Source: DASUPK01 sp963695675 | Lineage (GTDB): Bacteria > Actinomycetota > Thermoleophilia > Solirubrobacterales > 70-9 | DNA: 64,000 nt | Direction: 5' to 3' | NCBI GenBank assembly: GCA_963695675.1 | Contig: CAVOGY010000005.1 | Span: 310,001 to 374,000, forward strand | In this document: in pieces, positions 32,501-39,705 of the stretch | Position numbering within the stretch: position 1 is the stretch's first letter | Layout of the letters: every line of letters starts with the position of its first letter | Translations under genes and position numbers: made by a program | The notes under the pieces: model-generated | What the model saw: only the letters and a program-made list of their open reading frames with translations | What the model was told of the DNA's origin: nothing | Databases searched by the model: none

Positions 32501-34216
32501 GTCGTGGTGTCCCCCGAGGATCACGGGAAAGTCGGTCTCAATGGTCTGTGTGTCGGCAGAGGGATCGCCGAGCGGGGGGCGACGGCCGAAGACGGCCCGG
32601 GTGGAGAAGTGCTCGATCTCGCGCTCGCGGTCGATCGCCGGGTTGGTGACGACCGCGACCGTCTCCTTGAAGTAGTCGGCCAGGTTCTGGCGCTCCGGCG
32701 AGAGGGCGGCGAGCGGTCCGTCGTATCCGAGCGAGCCGATCGGCTCGGCGCCGCTGTCGGCCATCTGCTGGACCAGCTTCACGTCGTCGCGCTGCCAGCC
32801 GAAGCCCGCGAGCACGCGGTCCTCGACCTTCACGGGCTCCGCGGGCCCGGCGTCGGTGTAGCCCGGGATCTCGGGCCCCTCGAGTGGACCGCCCGTCTCG
32901 AGCGCGCGATCGAAGGGGGCGACTGCGTCCATGCCGACTCGGGCGAGCCAGCGCTTGCGGACCGCGCGCAGCATCTCTGCGTGCGGATGGAGCGTCGCGC
33001 GCTTCCGATCGCGGTCGATCAGGACCATGAACTTCTCGCCCGGTGCCATCGGCTTGGGCTCGCCGGTCATCTCGTCGACAGAGACGACGCCGGGCTCGGA
33101 GCTGAAGATGAAATCCTGGTTGGTCTCGAGCTGCCAGAGCGGTCGCAGGCCCATGGCGTCCGCCGAGAAGACGCACTCGTCGCGGTGCCGCGCGATCAGC
33201 GCAACCGGACCCTGGGCGAACGGGCCCATGGCCTGGCGCAGGTACATGTAGAAGGAGTGGAGTTCGTCGGGGAGCCCGGCAATCTCGTCGACGATCGGCG
33301 GGACCACCATCTCCATCGCCTCCGCGAGGGAGAGGCCGTGGCGGCGGACCAGCGTCTCGATCGTGCGATTGAGGTCCTGCGAGTCCGAGTTGCCCTCGCC
33401 GATCGGCACTCCGAGCATGCGCGCCTCCTGGCGGAGCTGCTCGATCGTGTTGATCTCACCGTTGTGACCGAGGACGCCGAAGGGCTGCACCCGGGTGAAG
33501 GAGGGCCAGGTGTTGGTGGAGTAGCGGTTGTGGCCGAAGGCTCCGATCGTCTCCATGCGCTCGTCCGAGAGGTCCGCGTAATACGACCCAAGGACCTTGG
33601 GACTCCCCATCACCTTGTAGACGCAGGTCTTCCCAGAGAAGGACGCGACGTGGACGCCGAGCTTCTCCTCGAGGGTGACCTTCAGGTTGAAGACGGTGCG
33701 GTCGGCGTCGGCCGCCTCGGGCACGAGGCCGGCGAACTGCCAGAACTGCGGCTCTTCCTCCCGTGCGGTAGGCCCGAGCGCCGCCGAGTCGACGGCCCCG
33801 ACCCGCTCCGCGAGGATCCGGAAGCCGGCCGCGCCGAGGATCGAGCGGGCGCCGTGCCGGACCTTCTCCAGATCCTGCGAGCGCTCGACGAAGACCTGGG
33901 CGACCGCGAAGGCGTCATCGAGGGCGAGCGCGGGGTTGTGTCCGCCCTGCCGGACCTCCTCGGCCCAGATCTTGGTCGGGATGTCGACGAGCAGGCCGCA
34001 GCCGTCGCCCTCACCGTCGACGTTGCCGGCGCGGTGGAGCATCTTCTGGAGCGACTCGAGCGCCAAGGTGACCGGCTCGTGGCTGGGCGTCGCGTCGCGC
34101 CGCACCGACGCGTAGATCGCGCAGGCGTCCTTGTCCTCCACGCTCGGGGGCGAGACGCGGGGACGGTAGGGGCGCTCGGGCGAGAAGCGCTCACGCTCTG
34201 GGGACGAGTTCTTCAA
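29549..34216 (-). CDS. gltB: Glutamate synthase large subunit
   Basis: 1555 aa. Class II glutaminase with nucleophile Cys32 in KDACAIYAS after a 31-residue propeptide; GHNRYSTNTWP and GHNGEINTIEQLR match the family. Next come the central domain and the FMN-binding synthase barrel (ISSMSFGSQSEPAF, GTDLISPSNNHDLYSIEDL, GFEGGTGAA). The 3Fe-4S loop is CTICRGCQLDTCHVGIATQ, and a GXGXG beta-helix closes the protein (GQGFGAF, GDIGPWACAGMTGGRVYV). The reaction converts glutamine and 2-oxoglutarate to two glutamates. I choose TTG 34216 (GGAG 7 nt upstream) because the TATAAT promoter lies inside the longer ORF. No gltD adjoins. Confidence 0.9.
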   Translation of the reverse strand: MKNSSPERERFSPERPYRPRVSPPSVEDKDACAIYASVRRDATPSHEPVTLALESLQKMLHRAGNVDGEGDGCGLLVDIPTKIWAEEVRQGGHNPALALDDAFAVAQVFVERSQDLEKVRHGARSILGAAGFRILAERVGAVDSAALGPTAREEEPQFWQFAGLVPEAADADRTVFNLKVTLEEKLGVHVASFSGKTCVYKVMGSPKVLGSYYADLSDERMETIGAFGHNRYSTNTWPSFTRVQPFGVLGHNGEINTIEQLRQEARMLGVPIGEGNSDSQDLNRTIETLVRRHGLSLAEAMEMVVPPIVDEIAGLPDELHSFYMYLRQAMGPFAQGPVALIARHRDECVFSADAMGLRPLWQLETNQDFIFSSEPGVVSVDEMTGEPKPMAPGEKFMVLIDRDRKRATLHPHAEMLRAVRKRWLARVGMDAVAPFDRALETGGPLEGPEIPGYTDAGPAEPVKVEDRVLAGFGWQRDDVKLVQQMADSGAEPIGSLGYDGPLAALSPERQNLADYFKETVAVVTNPAIDREREIEHFSTRAVFGRRPPLGDPSADTQTIETDFPVILGGHHDLAPLPHTTYRRIANEQGTFVLEDLWAAFGDRAKAIDIALLESETMQGAIERLRQEAVKAVSEGAELIVLTDRTVYDGDRRYIDPHLATSAIDQALKQFQVGAGKENLRRRCSLVLRSAAIRNVHDVMVALGLGANGVCPYVMVEVICVDDYENDVGNLCSALRKGIEKVISTIGIHEVRGYARQFSSIGVKPELAEIFRTEGFAGSERGGVGLAQLDADTDERQKILAGDEEAKPAKTVRFYPKVYKAAIAAANGTATFEEFSQKVRELEAQSPISMRHIMGLRKEPDRDPVGASQVDVSVGHHDYPIVISSMSFGSQSEPAFRAYAEAGKAINILCINGEGGEIPDMYGKYRKWRGQQVASGRFGVSAEMLNSSYVAEIKIGQGAKPGEGGHLPGKKVSEKVASARNATPGTDLISPSNNHDLYSIEDLAELIDELKTVNPDLRVSVKVPVVPNIGTIGLGIAKAGADIITLSGFEGGTGAARQHALRHVGLPSDIGTRAVHRALMEAGIRNRVEIWADGGYRHAHDIVKLHCMGANRVAFGTLAMVSLGCTICRGCQLDTCHVGIATQIETVEQAQDHGLKKFTPQAVDSAAESCARFFKAMGEEVKALVGSLGYDRAQDLVGRYDLLDQISHQERIDLAPLITPLEEFLDLEPIDLPVEEEALVEARAEAGLVRAKPLRMEPKQASAELAQVADRVFDGSCVSVEFPRRTDAHDRVLGTELSGAIARARIYDGAPEGTENDELAQLVFNGGSVAGQGFGAFNEWGVTCRVEGGAQDGVGKTMLGGTVSILKGKNAEGRRINGSVGKSFAYGAQRGRLFVQGSADSRFCIRLSGADIVLAGEPEQPLDDAQGCIVDRANAKGFAFEYMTSGRAIVLGDIGPWACAGMTGGRVYVRVKDQLNLDRDAIQRRLGEGAKVTLSELDAEGQLDIEDLLGHYANELRATDQAEEAERVLELAADAKVNFLMIIPEKVQADPSISTE

Positions 34217-34282
34217 TTTCGGACTCCGGTTCCGCGCCTTCTTCGAGCGGGCGCGCGACGGGGTGGACCGACGGGGCGGGGA

Positions 34283-34288
34283 ATTATA
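34283..34288 (-). promoter_or_regulatory. -10 box TATAAT upstream of gltB
   Basis: Perfect TATAAT; the transcript would start near 34276, giving a ~60-nt leader to the TTG start at 34216. No good -35 match at 17 bp. Confidence 0.55.
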
Positions 34289-34405
34289 AGGGGGCGCCCA
34301 CTCGGCACCGTCGCGCTTCTCACCCGCTTCTAATCCGCTTCTTCCGCAATTTGCGAAAGTGCGCCTCACCACAATCCGACCCGTTGCAGCGCTACTTTCA
34401 ACCTC

Positions 34406-34441
34406 GTGAGCGGTTCTACATAGTGTTTAGGAAACGCTCAC
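34406..34441. repeat. Inverted repeat, 7-bp arms
   Basis: GTGAGCG and CGCTCAC separated by 22 bp in the intergenic region between gltB and the 84-aa ORF. It could be a regulator site or a chance match. Confidence 0.3.
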
Positions 34442-34481
34442 AAACGGTGCTACAACTAGTGCCATCAAGGGACAAGTGGGA

Positions 34482-34736
34482 ATGAAACGGGTTGCTTCTC
34501 GCCTGCGGGCCAGAGCGCCCTCGCACCAACGGAGACGGATGAGGGAAGCAAACAAGCCGGAGGTGGGAGAGCAGGGGACCGAGGAGCCCTCCACTCCGGG
34601 CTCCGAGACGGAGCGTTTCAGGGCGATCGTGGATGTGAGGCACAACGAGGCCGTCACCGGCGAGTCCGGCGTCCCCGAGAATCAGCGGGATCACGAGCTT
34701 CGCTGCCAGAAGCGCTCGCTCGACGAGTTCTCCTAG
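34482..34736 (+). CDS. Hypothetical hydrophilic protein, 84 aa
   Basis: Starts MKRVASRLRARAPSHQRRRM; Arg-rich N-terminus, acidic middle (EVGEQGTEEPSTPGSETE), C-terminus KRSLDEFS. AAGGGA ~10 nt upstream could be a ribosome site. Third-codon positions are mostly G/C, as in real genes here, but the protein matches nothing I recognise. Could be spurious. Confidence 0.35.
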   Translation: MKRVASRLRARAPSHQRRRMREANKPEVGEQGTEEPSTPGSETERFRAIVDVRHNEAVTGESGVPENQRDHELRCQKRSLDEFS

Positions 34737-34751
34737 AGCACGCTTCGCGCG

Positions 34752-35237
34752 CTACGCACCCTCGCCGAGGGCCTCGCGCGCGGCGCGCACCCTGAGATCC
34801 TCCACCAGGTCACGCTGCGTCTCGGCACGCTGGGCCAGCTGGGTGAAGTCGAAGCCCGGAACTTTCGCGCCGTTCTCGACAGCCTCCATGGAGCGCCACA
34901 GCTCGAGCTTGCCGGTGATCCCCATGGTCAGAGCCTCCAGCTCGAGCACCCTGCTGAGCGGCGAGTAGCGGAGAAGCCTCCCGTTCGGCTTCAGGCGCAT
35001 CGCCTTCTCGGCGACCCAGGCCATCGCCATCCGGGCACGCTGCTCCCCGATTCCGAGGCGATCCATCAGCTCGTGCAGGGTCGCCTTGTCCTCCTCGATC
35101 TCCCTCGCGATGCCGGCGACCTTGGTGCCGTACTCATTGCCCTCGTTCTGGCGCGCGATCCGCTTCGCCAGCCGGCTGCCCATGACCGAGCCCGCGAGAT
35201 GGTCGTTCAGGTAGATGCCGATCATTCGCTGGTTCAT
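34752..35237 (-). CDS. Conserved hypothetical, YLNDHLAG-type helical protein
   Basis: 161 aa from MNQRMIGIYLNDHLAGSVMG. All-helical, possibly a four-helix bundle (SRLAKRIARQNEGNEYGTKV, EIEEDKATLHELMDRLG, GKLELWRSMEAVENG, FDFTQLAQRAETQRDLVEDL). Similar small proteins occur in other actinobacteria, but I know no assigned function. The start ATG lies inside the 3' arm of a perfect hairpin (35232-35261). It follows the Fur gene by 47 bp and may belong to the nickel operon. ATG 35225 is an alternative start. Confidence 0.65.
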   Translation of the reverse strand: MNQRMIGIYLNDHLAGSVMGSRLAKRIARQNEGNEYGTKVAGIAREIEEDKATLHELMDRLGIGEQRARMAMAWVAEKAMRLKPNGRLLRYSPLSRVLELEALTMGITGKLELWRSMEAVENGAKVPGFDFTQLAQRAETQRDLVEDLRVRAAREALGEGA

Positions 35238-35261
35238 GCGGGTTGGGATTCCCGCATGAAC
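35232..35261 (-). promoter_or_regulatory. Perfect 11-bp hairpin enclosing a start codon
   Basis: GTTCATGCGGG and CCCGCATGAAC pair perfectly across an 8-nt loop. On the minus-strand RNA the ATG at 35237 is in the 3' arm. No U-tract follows, so it is not a standard terminator. It could be an operator, a translation-blocking hairpin or an RNA processing site. Confidence 0.6.
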
Positions 35262-35284
35262 TGATGACAAACTCGGGCGAGGAC

Positions 35285-35884
35285 TCAGTCGTGGGTGTGA
35301 CCGTGCTCGCCCGGCGGGTGGGCGTGAGGATGGGAGTGCACGTGGTCGCCGTGGCTGTGCTCATGGGTGTGCGACTCGTGCGCAGCGGCTCTCCCGCCCT
35401 TCCTGCTCCCCGCGCTCTCCTCGGCGAGCTCCGCCGAGCAGCTCTCGCAGAGGCCGAGGATCGGGAAGTGCGTGAAGCGAGCGTCGTAGCCGAAGCGCTG
35501 GCGTATCGAGCGCCTGATCGAGTCGAGCTTGCGCGGATCGACGGAGGTCACCCGGCCGCAGCGCTCACAGCCAAGGTACTCCCGCTCGTCCCGTCCGCTC
35601 AGGGCGTACAGCCCCGGGCCGTGCCCGATGTGGACGTGGCCGACGACCCCGAGCTCCTCGAGCTGGGCCAGGTTCCGGTGCACGGAGGCGACATCCATGG
35701 GGGTTGACGCTCCGCCGATGCGGCGCGCCAGGTACTCGGCGGAGGCCGGCCCGTCCGCGTCGAGGAGTGCCTCGATCACCAGGCGCCGGGCGGCGGTGAC
35801 GCGGTGCCCGGATTCCCGCAGAGCGTCCAGTGCGTCCTCCAGGCCCTCGACCTTGACCCCTTCCCTGAACGGCGCGTCGCTCAT
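35285..35884 (-). CDS. Fur-family metalloregulator with His-rich tail (Nur/Zur-like)
   Basis: 199 aa. Winged helix (~20-90: GHRVTAARRLVIEALLDADG, ASVHRNLAQLEELGVVGHV), then the metal/dimer domain with HIGHGPGLYAL and structural Zn motifs CERCG and CESC. The last ~30 residues are an extraordinary His run, HESHTHEHSHGDHVHSHP and beyond, suited to binding or storing Ni/Zn. It sits 10 bp downstream of the nickel transporter, so nickel (Nur) is the most likely effector; Zn (Zur) is the alternative. It probably represses its own operon through the TTGC box at ~37017. Confidence 0.85.
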   Translation of the reverse strand: MSDAPFREGVKVEGLEDALDALRESGHRVTAARRLVIEALLDADGPASAEYLARRIGGASTPMDVASVHRNLAQLEELGVVGHVHIGHGPGLYALSGRDEREYLGCERCGRVTSVDPRKLDSIRRSIRQRFGYDARFTHFPILGLCESCSAELAEESAGSRKGGRAAAHESHTHEHSHGDHVHSHPHAHPPGEHGHTHD

Positions 35885-35894
35885 GCCTCGAACG

Positions 35895-36983
35895 CTAGCC
35901 CGCCGGCGTCCGCAGGTGTGCGGACCACTTCTCCTCGATCCGGCCGAGGCGCCAGACGGCGAGCGCCGCCACCCAGGTGAGGATGAATAGCGCCACGATC
36001 GCGTAGCCGACCAGGTTCAGGTCGAGCCCGGAGACGAAATCCCACGGAGGGCCGGTGAGGCTGAGCTTGTCCGCCAGGACCGACATCAGCTCCACCGTCC
36101 CGATCAGGAGGGCGACCACGACGGAGAGGCCGGTGACGGCCAGGTTGTAGAAGACCTTTCTGATCGGCTCGGAGAACGCCCATTCATAGGCGAAGTTCAT
36201 GAAGGCGCCGTCGATCGTGTCGAACAGCGTCATGCCGGCCGTGAATAGGATCGGCAGGCAGAGGATCGCGTAGAAGGGCAGGCCGCTCGCGACCGCCCCC
36301 CCGGCCATCACCAGGAGGGCGACCTCGGTCGCGGTGTCGAAGCCGAGCCCGAACAGGCACCCCAGCGGATACATCTGCCACGGCTTGGTGATCCCGCGGG
36401 TCGCACGTCCGTAGAGGCGGTTCAGCAGCCCCCTCGACTGGAGCTCCCGCTCCAGCTCCTGCTCGCCGAGGGCACCGTGTCTCATCCGCCGGAAGATCCG
36501 CAGGATGCCGATCAGCACGGCGAGGTTGAGGAGGCCGATGGCGAGCAGGAACAGCCCGGAGACAGTCGGGCCGATCAGCCCGGTCGCGCCCTGCAGGAAG
36601 GAGCCGTCGTCCTCGACGGCACCCCCGACGCCGCGCACCCCGATCACGACCACTGCCCCGAGCAGGAAGACGATGGTCGAGTGGCCCAGGGCGAAGAAGA
36701 AGCCGACGGTGAGCGGACGCTGTCCCTGGCGCATCAGCCTGCGCGTCGTGTTGTCGATGGCGGCGATGTGGTCGGCGTCGAAGGCGTGCCGCAGGCCGAG
36801 CGTGTATGCAGTGATCCCGACACCGAGGCCGAAGGCCCCGCTGGCGCCGAGGCTGTAGTTCTTCGGGACCACGAGGGCGAGGAGCACGAAGAAGCCGACG
36901 ACGTGCAGCCCGACGATCACCGCCGCCATCGCGATCACCGTTCGCCGCTCTCGCGCGTCCAGCTCGGCTGCGATCCGCCTCAT
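35895..36983 (-). CDS. Nickel/cobalt transporter, NiCoT (HoxN/NixA) family
   Basis: 362 aa from MRRIAAELDARERRTV; about eight membrane helices. Family signatures are RHAFDADHIAAIDN (metal-selecting HX4DH in helix II), FFALGHSTIV and LGFDTATEVALL. It imports Ni2+ (or Co2+) across the cytoplasmic membrane. It lies between the Fur-family regulator and the hydrogenase operon, implying nickel supply to [NiFe] hydrogenase. The start at 36983 is preferred over the longer ORF because the -10 TAGGGT (37000-37005) lies within that extension. Confidence 0.9.
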   Translation of the reverse strand: MRRIAAELDARERRTVIAMAAVIVGLHVVGFFVLLALVVPKNYSLGASGAFGLGVGITAYTLGLRHAFDADHIAAIDNTTRRLMRQGQRPLTVGFFFALGHSTIVFLLGAVVVIGVRGVGGAVEDDGSFLQGATGLIGPTVSGLFLLAIGLLNLAVLIGILRIFRRMRHGALGEQELERELQSRGLLNRLYGRATRGITKPWQMYPLGCLFGLGFDTATEVALLVMAGGAVASGLPFYAILCLPILFTAGMTLFDTIDGAFMNFAYEWAFSEPIRKVFYNLAVTGLSVVVALLIGTVELMSVLADKLSLTGPPWDFVSGLDLNLVGYAIVALFILTWVAALAVWRLGRIEEKWSAHLRTPAG

Positions 36984-36999
36984 ACCGCCACCGCCCGCG

Positions 37000-37029
37000 A
37001 CCCTATTACGGGGCAACTCGCAATTGCAA
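37000..37029 (-). promoter_or_regulatory. Promoter of the NiCoT-Fur operon
   Basis: -35 TTGCAA (37024-37029), 18-bp spacer, -10 TAGGGT (37000-37005); predicted leader about 9 nt to ATG 36983. Confidence 0.5.
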
Positions 37030-37030
37030 G
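37017..37030. promoter_or_regulatory. Nur-box-like TTGC palindrome
   Basis: CTCGCAATTGCAAG is palindromic at 12 of 14 positions; minus-strand TTGC units recur next to it. It overlaps the -35 of the transporter-Fur operon, as expected for repression by a nickel-loaded Fur homolog. Streptomyces Nur recognises TTGCAA-type half sites. Confidence 0.45.
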
Positions 37031-37071
37031 CTGGTCGCAGCTAGAGAGGAGCCAGCGCTTGACAGGAGAGC

Positions 37072-37077
37072 TACGGT
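37072..37077 (+). promoter_or_regulatory. -10 box TACGGT for the Cys-motif ORF
   Basis: TACGGT, 8 nt, ATG 37086. A TTGACA at 37059-37064 is too close (7 bp) to be its -35. Confidence 0.4.
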
Positions 37078-37085
37078 GGATCCTG

Positions 37086-37433
37086 ATGCCGAGTCGACTC
37101 GTGTTCAGATGTGAGTACTGCGGAACGCGCGCGGAGGGGCTGACGGAGAAGGGGCTCGAGGCGACGCTCCAGGAGCTGCTGTTCGGGGAGTACCTCGACG
37201 TCGAGCCGGGACACTGGCTCACCTGGACAGGCAACGGGATCTACGGTCGCGCCCGCTATGCCTGCGGGGAGCACCGGGGGGAGCTGAAGGCAGAGCTCCG
37301 GGAGAGCTACGGCACCCTGGGCTGGCATCCGTGGGCGATGGGGCCTCATCCCGTCAACCACCGCCGGGGGAGGGTCGCAGCGCGCCGGGCACTCGGTCCC
37401 GGCCGGCCCTCGCGCTGGAGCCCGCTGGCCTGA
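37086..37433 (+). CDS. Hypothetical protein with N-terminal CxxC
   Basis: 115 aa: MPSRLVFRCEYCGTRAEGL at the N-terminus, then EATLQELLFGEYLDVEPGHWLTW, RARYACGEHRGELKAELR. CEYCG plus the later CGEH could complete a zinc site. No family recognised. The long upstream ORF in the same frame is antisense to the NiCoT gene and is not translated. Converges on hypF with a 7-bp gap. Confidence 0.55.
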   Translation: MPSRLVFRCEYCGTRAEGLTEKGLEATLQELLFGEYLDVEPGHWLTWTGNGIYGRARYACGEHRGELKAELRESYGTLGWHPWAMGPHPVNHRRGRVAARRALGPGRPSRWSPLA

Positions 37434-37440
37434 GCCGCCG

Positions 37441-39705
37441 CTAGCCGCGCGCGGCTGCGACGGCAGCCTGGCCGAAGGCCACCCCGCCGTCGTTCGGCGG
37501 AAGCAGCCGCGGGGTCAGCACGCGAAGGCCCTCCCGAGACAGCGCCTCGGCGGTCCGCTCGAGGAGTAGCCGGTTCTGGAAGACCCCGCCGGAGAGGACC
37601 GCCAGCTCGATCCCCTCGGCGCGGGCGAGCTCGGCGCAGGCTCGCGCGGCCGCTTCGGCCATCGCGTTGTGGAACTTCGCGGAGACGTCGGCCACCGACA
37701 CGCCCGCTCCGAGGTCGGCCAGGATCGCCTGCAGCGTCTCCCTGGCGTCGAGCACCTCCGTGCCGAGGAGCGGATAGGAATCGCGCACCTCGGGGGCTGC
37801 TGCAGCCTCCAGCTCCACCGCGGCCTGCCCCTCGTAGTTGACCTCCGAGCGGATCCCGCAGAGGGCGGCCACCGCGTCGAACAGGCGCCCGACGCTGCTG
37901 GTGAGCGGTGAGGCGAGCCCACTGCCGGCGAGCTCGGCGACCTTCGACCACTCGGCTTCGGAGACCCGTTCGGCGAGCAGCGGGGGCAGCGGCGGCTCGC
38001 GTCCGAGCGTCTCGAGCAGCCACGAGCAGGCCATCCGCCAGGGCTGCCTGATCGCCCGCTCCCCGCCCGGCATCCGCACCGCATGTAGGTGTCCGGCACG
38101 CTCGAAGTCGCGACAGTCACCCAGCAGCAGTTCCCCTCCCCAGACCGTCCCGTCCGTCCCGTAGCCGGTCCCGTCGAAGATCGCCCCGACCGCCGGGCCG
38201 CGCTCGCCGTATTCCGCCAGAGTCGCGGCCAGGTGGGCGTGATGGTGCTGGACGCCCACCGTCTCGACGCCCTCGCGCTCCAGCGCGTACTTGGTGGAGA
38301 GGTACTCCGGGTGCAGGTCGTGCGCGATCAGCTCGGGTTCGACGGCGAAGAGCGCCTCGAAGTGCTCGATCCCCTCCGTGAAGGAGCGCAGCGTCTCGTA
38401 GTTCTTCAGGTCCCCGATGTGGTGGCCGACCCAGGCCCGCTCCCCCTTGGCGAGGCAGAACGTGTTCTTGAGCTCCGCCCCGCAGGCGAGGATCGGCCTG
38501 GGCGTCTGCAACGGCAGGTCGCGCGGGACATAGCCGCGCGAGCGCCGCAGGAACAGGGGCCTGTCCGAGACGACCCGCACCACCGAGTCGTCGGTGCGCG
38601 TCTCGATCGGGCGATCGTGGATCAGGAAGAGGTCCGCGATCCTCGCGAGTCGCTCCAGCGCTTCCTCGTCCCGGTAGGCGATCGGCTCGTCGGAGACATT
38701 CGCGCTGGTCATCACCAGGACGGCGCCGGAGTCCGCGAGCAGCAGGTGGTGGAGCGGCGAGTAGGGCAGCATCACACCGAGCTCGCGGGAGGTCGGCGCG
38801 ACCGAGCGGGCGACCGGGGCGCCGGGGCGGCGCGGCGCGAGGACGATGGGCCGCTCCCGCGACGTGAGCAGAGCACCGGCCGCGTCGTCGAGCTCGACCA
38901 GCTCCAGGGCCGCCTCGGCGGAGGGCGCCATCAGCGCGAAGGGCTTGTCCTCGCGGTGCTTGCGGGCGCGCAATTCGCCGACGACCGCCTCGTCGTCCGC
39001 GCGGCAGGCGAGGTGATAGCCGCCGAGGCCCTTGACGGCCAGGATCCTGCCCTCGGCGAGGGCCAGGGCGGCGGCATCGAGTGAGGCCTCGTTCCCCTCG
39101 GCGAGCGACCGGCCGGCGCGGTCGACGAGGCGCAGCGACGGCCCGCAGACGGGGCATGCGTTCGGCTGGGCGTGGAAACGCCGGTCGAGCGGGTCCTCGT
39201 ACTCCGCCCGGCAGAGCTCGCACATCTCGAACGAGGCCATCGTCGTCAACGGGCGGTCGTAGGGAACGCCCCGGACGATCGTGAAGCGAGGCCCGCAGTT
39301 GGTGCAGTTCGTGAACGGGTAGCGGTGGCGGCGGTCATCCGGGTCGAACAGCTCGCCAAGGCAGTCTTCGCACGTCGCGACGTCGGGCGAGACGGCCGCC
39401 TCGGCCTCGCCGCCGTCGGCGCTCTCGGTGATCCGGAAGTCCATCTCGCCGGTGGGGGCCAGGGCCTCGTCGACGATCCGCTCGACGACCGCGAGAGGAG
39501 GAGCCTCGGTCCGCAGCCGCTCGAGCAGTGCGTCGAGCGAGCCGCTCTCCCCCTCCGCCTCGATCAGCACCCCGCGGGAGTCGTTGAGGACCCACCCCCC
39601 GAGCCTGAGCTCGGTCGCGAGCCGATAGACGAACGGCCGGAAGCCGACGCCCTGCACGGTCCCCTCGACCCGCACGCGCAGCCGTTGCCGGGCGCCAACG
39701 GTCAC
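37441..39705 (-). CDS. hypF: Carbamoyltransferase HypF
   Basis: 754 aa. Acylphosphatase domain (~5-90, VEGTVQGVGFRPFVYRLA). Zinc-finger pair with four CxxC (CEDC, CTNC, CELC, CPVC, ~107-185). YrdC-like domain (~200-380, GLGGYHLACRADDEAVV, KHREDKPFAL, TSANVSDEPI). Kae1-like domain with HDLHPEYLST, HHHAHLAA and DGTGYGTDG. HypF makes the cyanide precursor of the NiFe site from carbamoyl phosphate and hands it to HypE. GTG start overlaps the SIS-gene stop (GTGA). Last gene of the hydrogenase operon. Confidence 0.95.
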   Translation of the reverse strand: MTVGARQRLRVRVEGTVQGVGFRPFVYRLATELRLGGWVLNDSRGVLIEAEGESGSLDALLERLRTEAPPLAVVERIVDEALAPTGEMDFRITESADGGEAEAAVSPDVATCEDCLGELFDPDDRRHRYPFTNCTNCGPRFTIVRGVPYDRPLTTMASFEMCELCRAEYEDPLDRRFHAQPNACPVCGPSLRLVDRAGRSLAEGNEASLDAAALALAEGRILAVKGLGGYHLACRADDEAVVGELRARKHREDKPFALMAPSAEAALELVELDDAAGALLTSRERPIVLAPRRPGAPVARSVAPTSRELGVMLPYSPLHHLLLADSGAVLVMTSANVSDEPIAYRDEEALERLARIADLFLIHDRPIETRTDDSVVRVVSDRPLFLRRSRGYVPRDLPLQTPRPILACGAELKNTFCLAKGERAWVGHHIGDLKNYETLRSFTEGIEHFEALFAVEPELIAHDLHPEYLSTKYALEREGVETVGVQHHHAHLAATLAEYGERGPAVGAIFDGTGYGTDGTVWGGELLLGDCRDFERAGHLHAVRMPGGERAIRQPWRMACSWLLETLGREPPLPPLLAERVSEAEWSKVAELAGSGLASPLTSSVGRLFDAVAALCGIRSEVNYEGQAAVELEAAAAPEVRDSYPLLGTEVLDARETLQAILADLGAGVSVADVSAKFHNAMAEAAARACAELARAEGIELAVLSGGVFQNRLLLERTAEALSREGLRVLTPRLLPPNDGGVAFGQAAVAAARG

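Noticed and set aside
32246..34333. 695-codon plus-strand ORF across gltB
   Set aside because: Antisense shadow of a well-conserved glutamate synthase.
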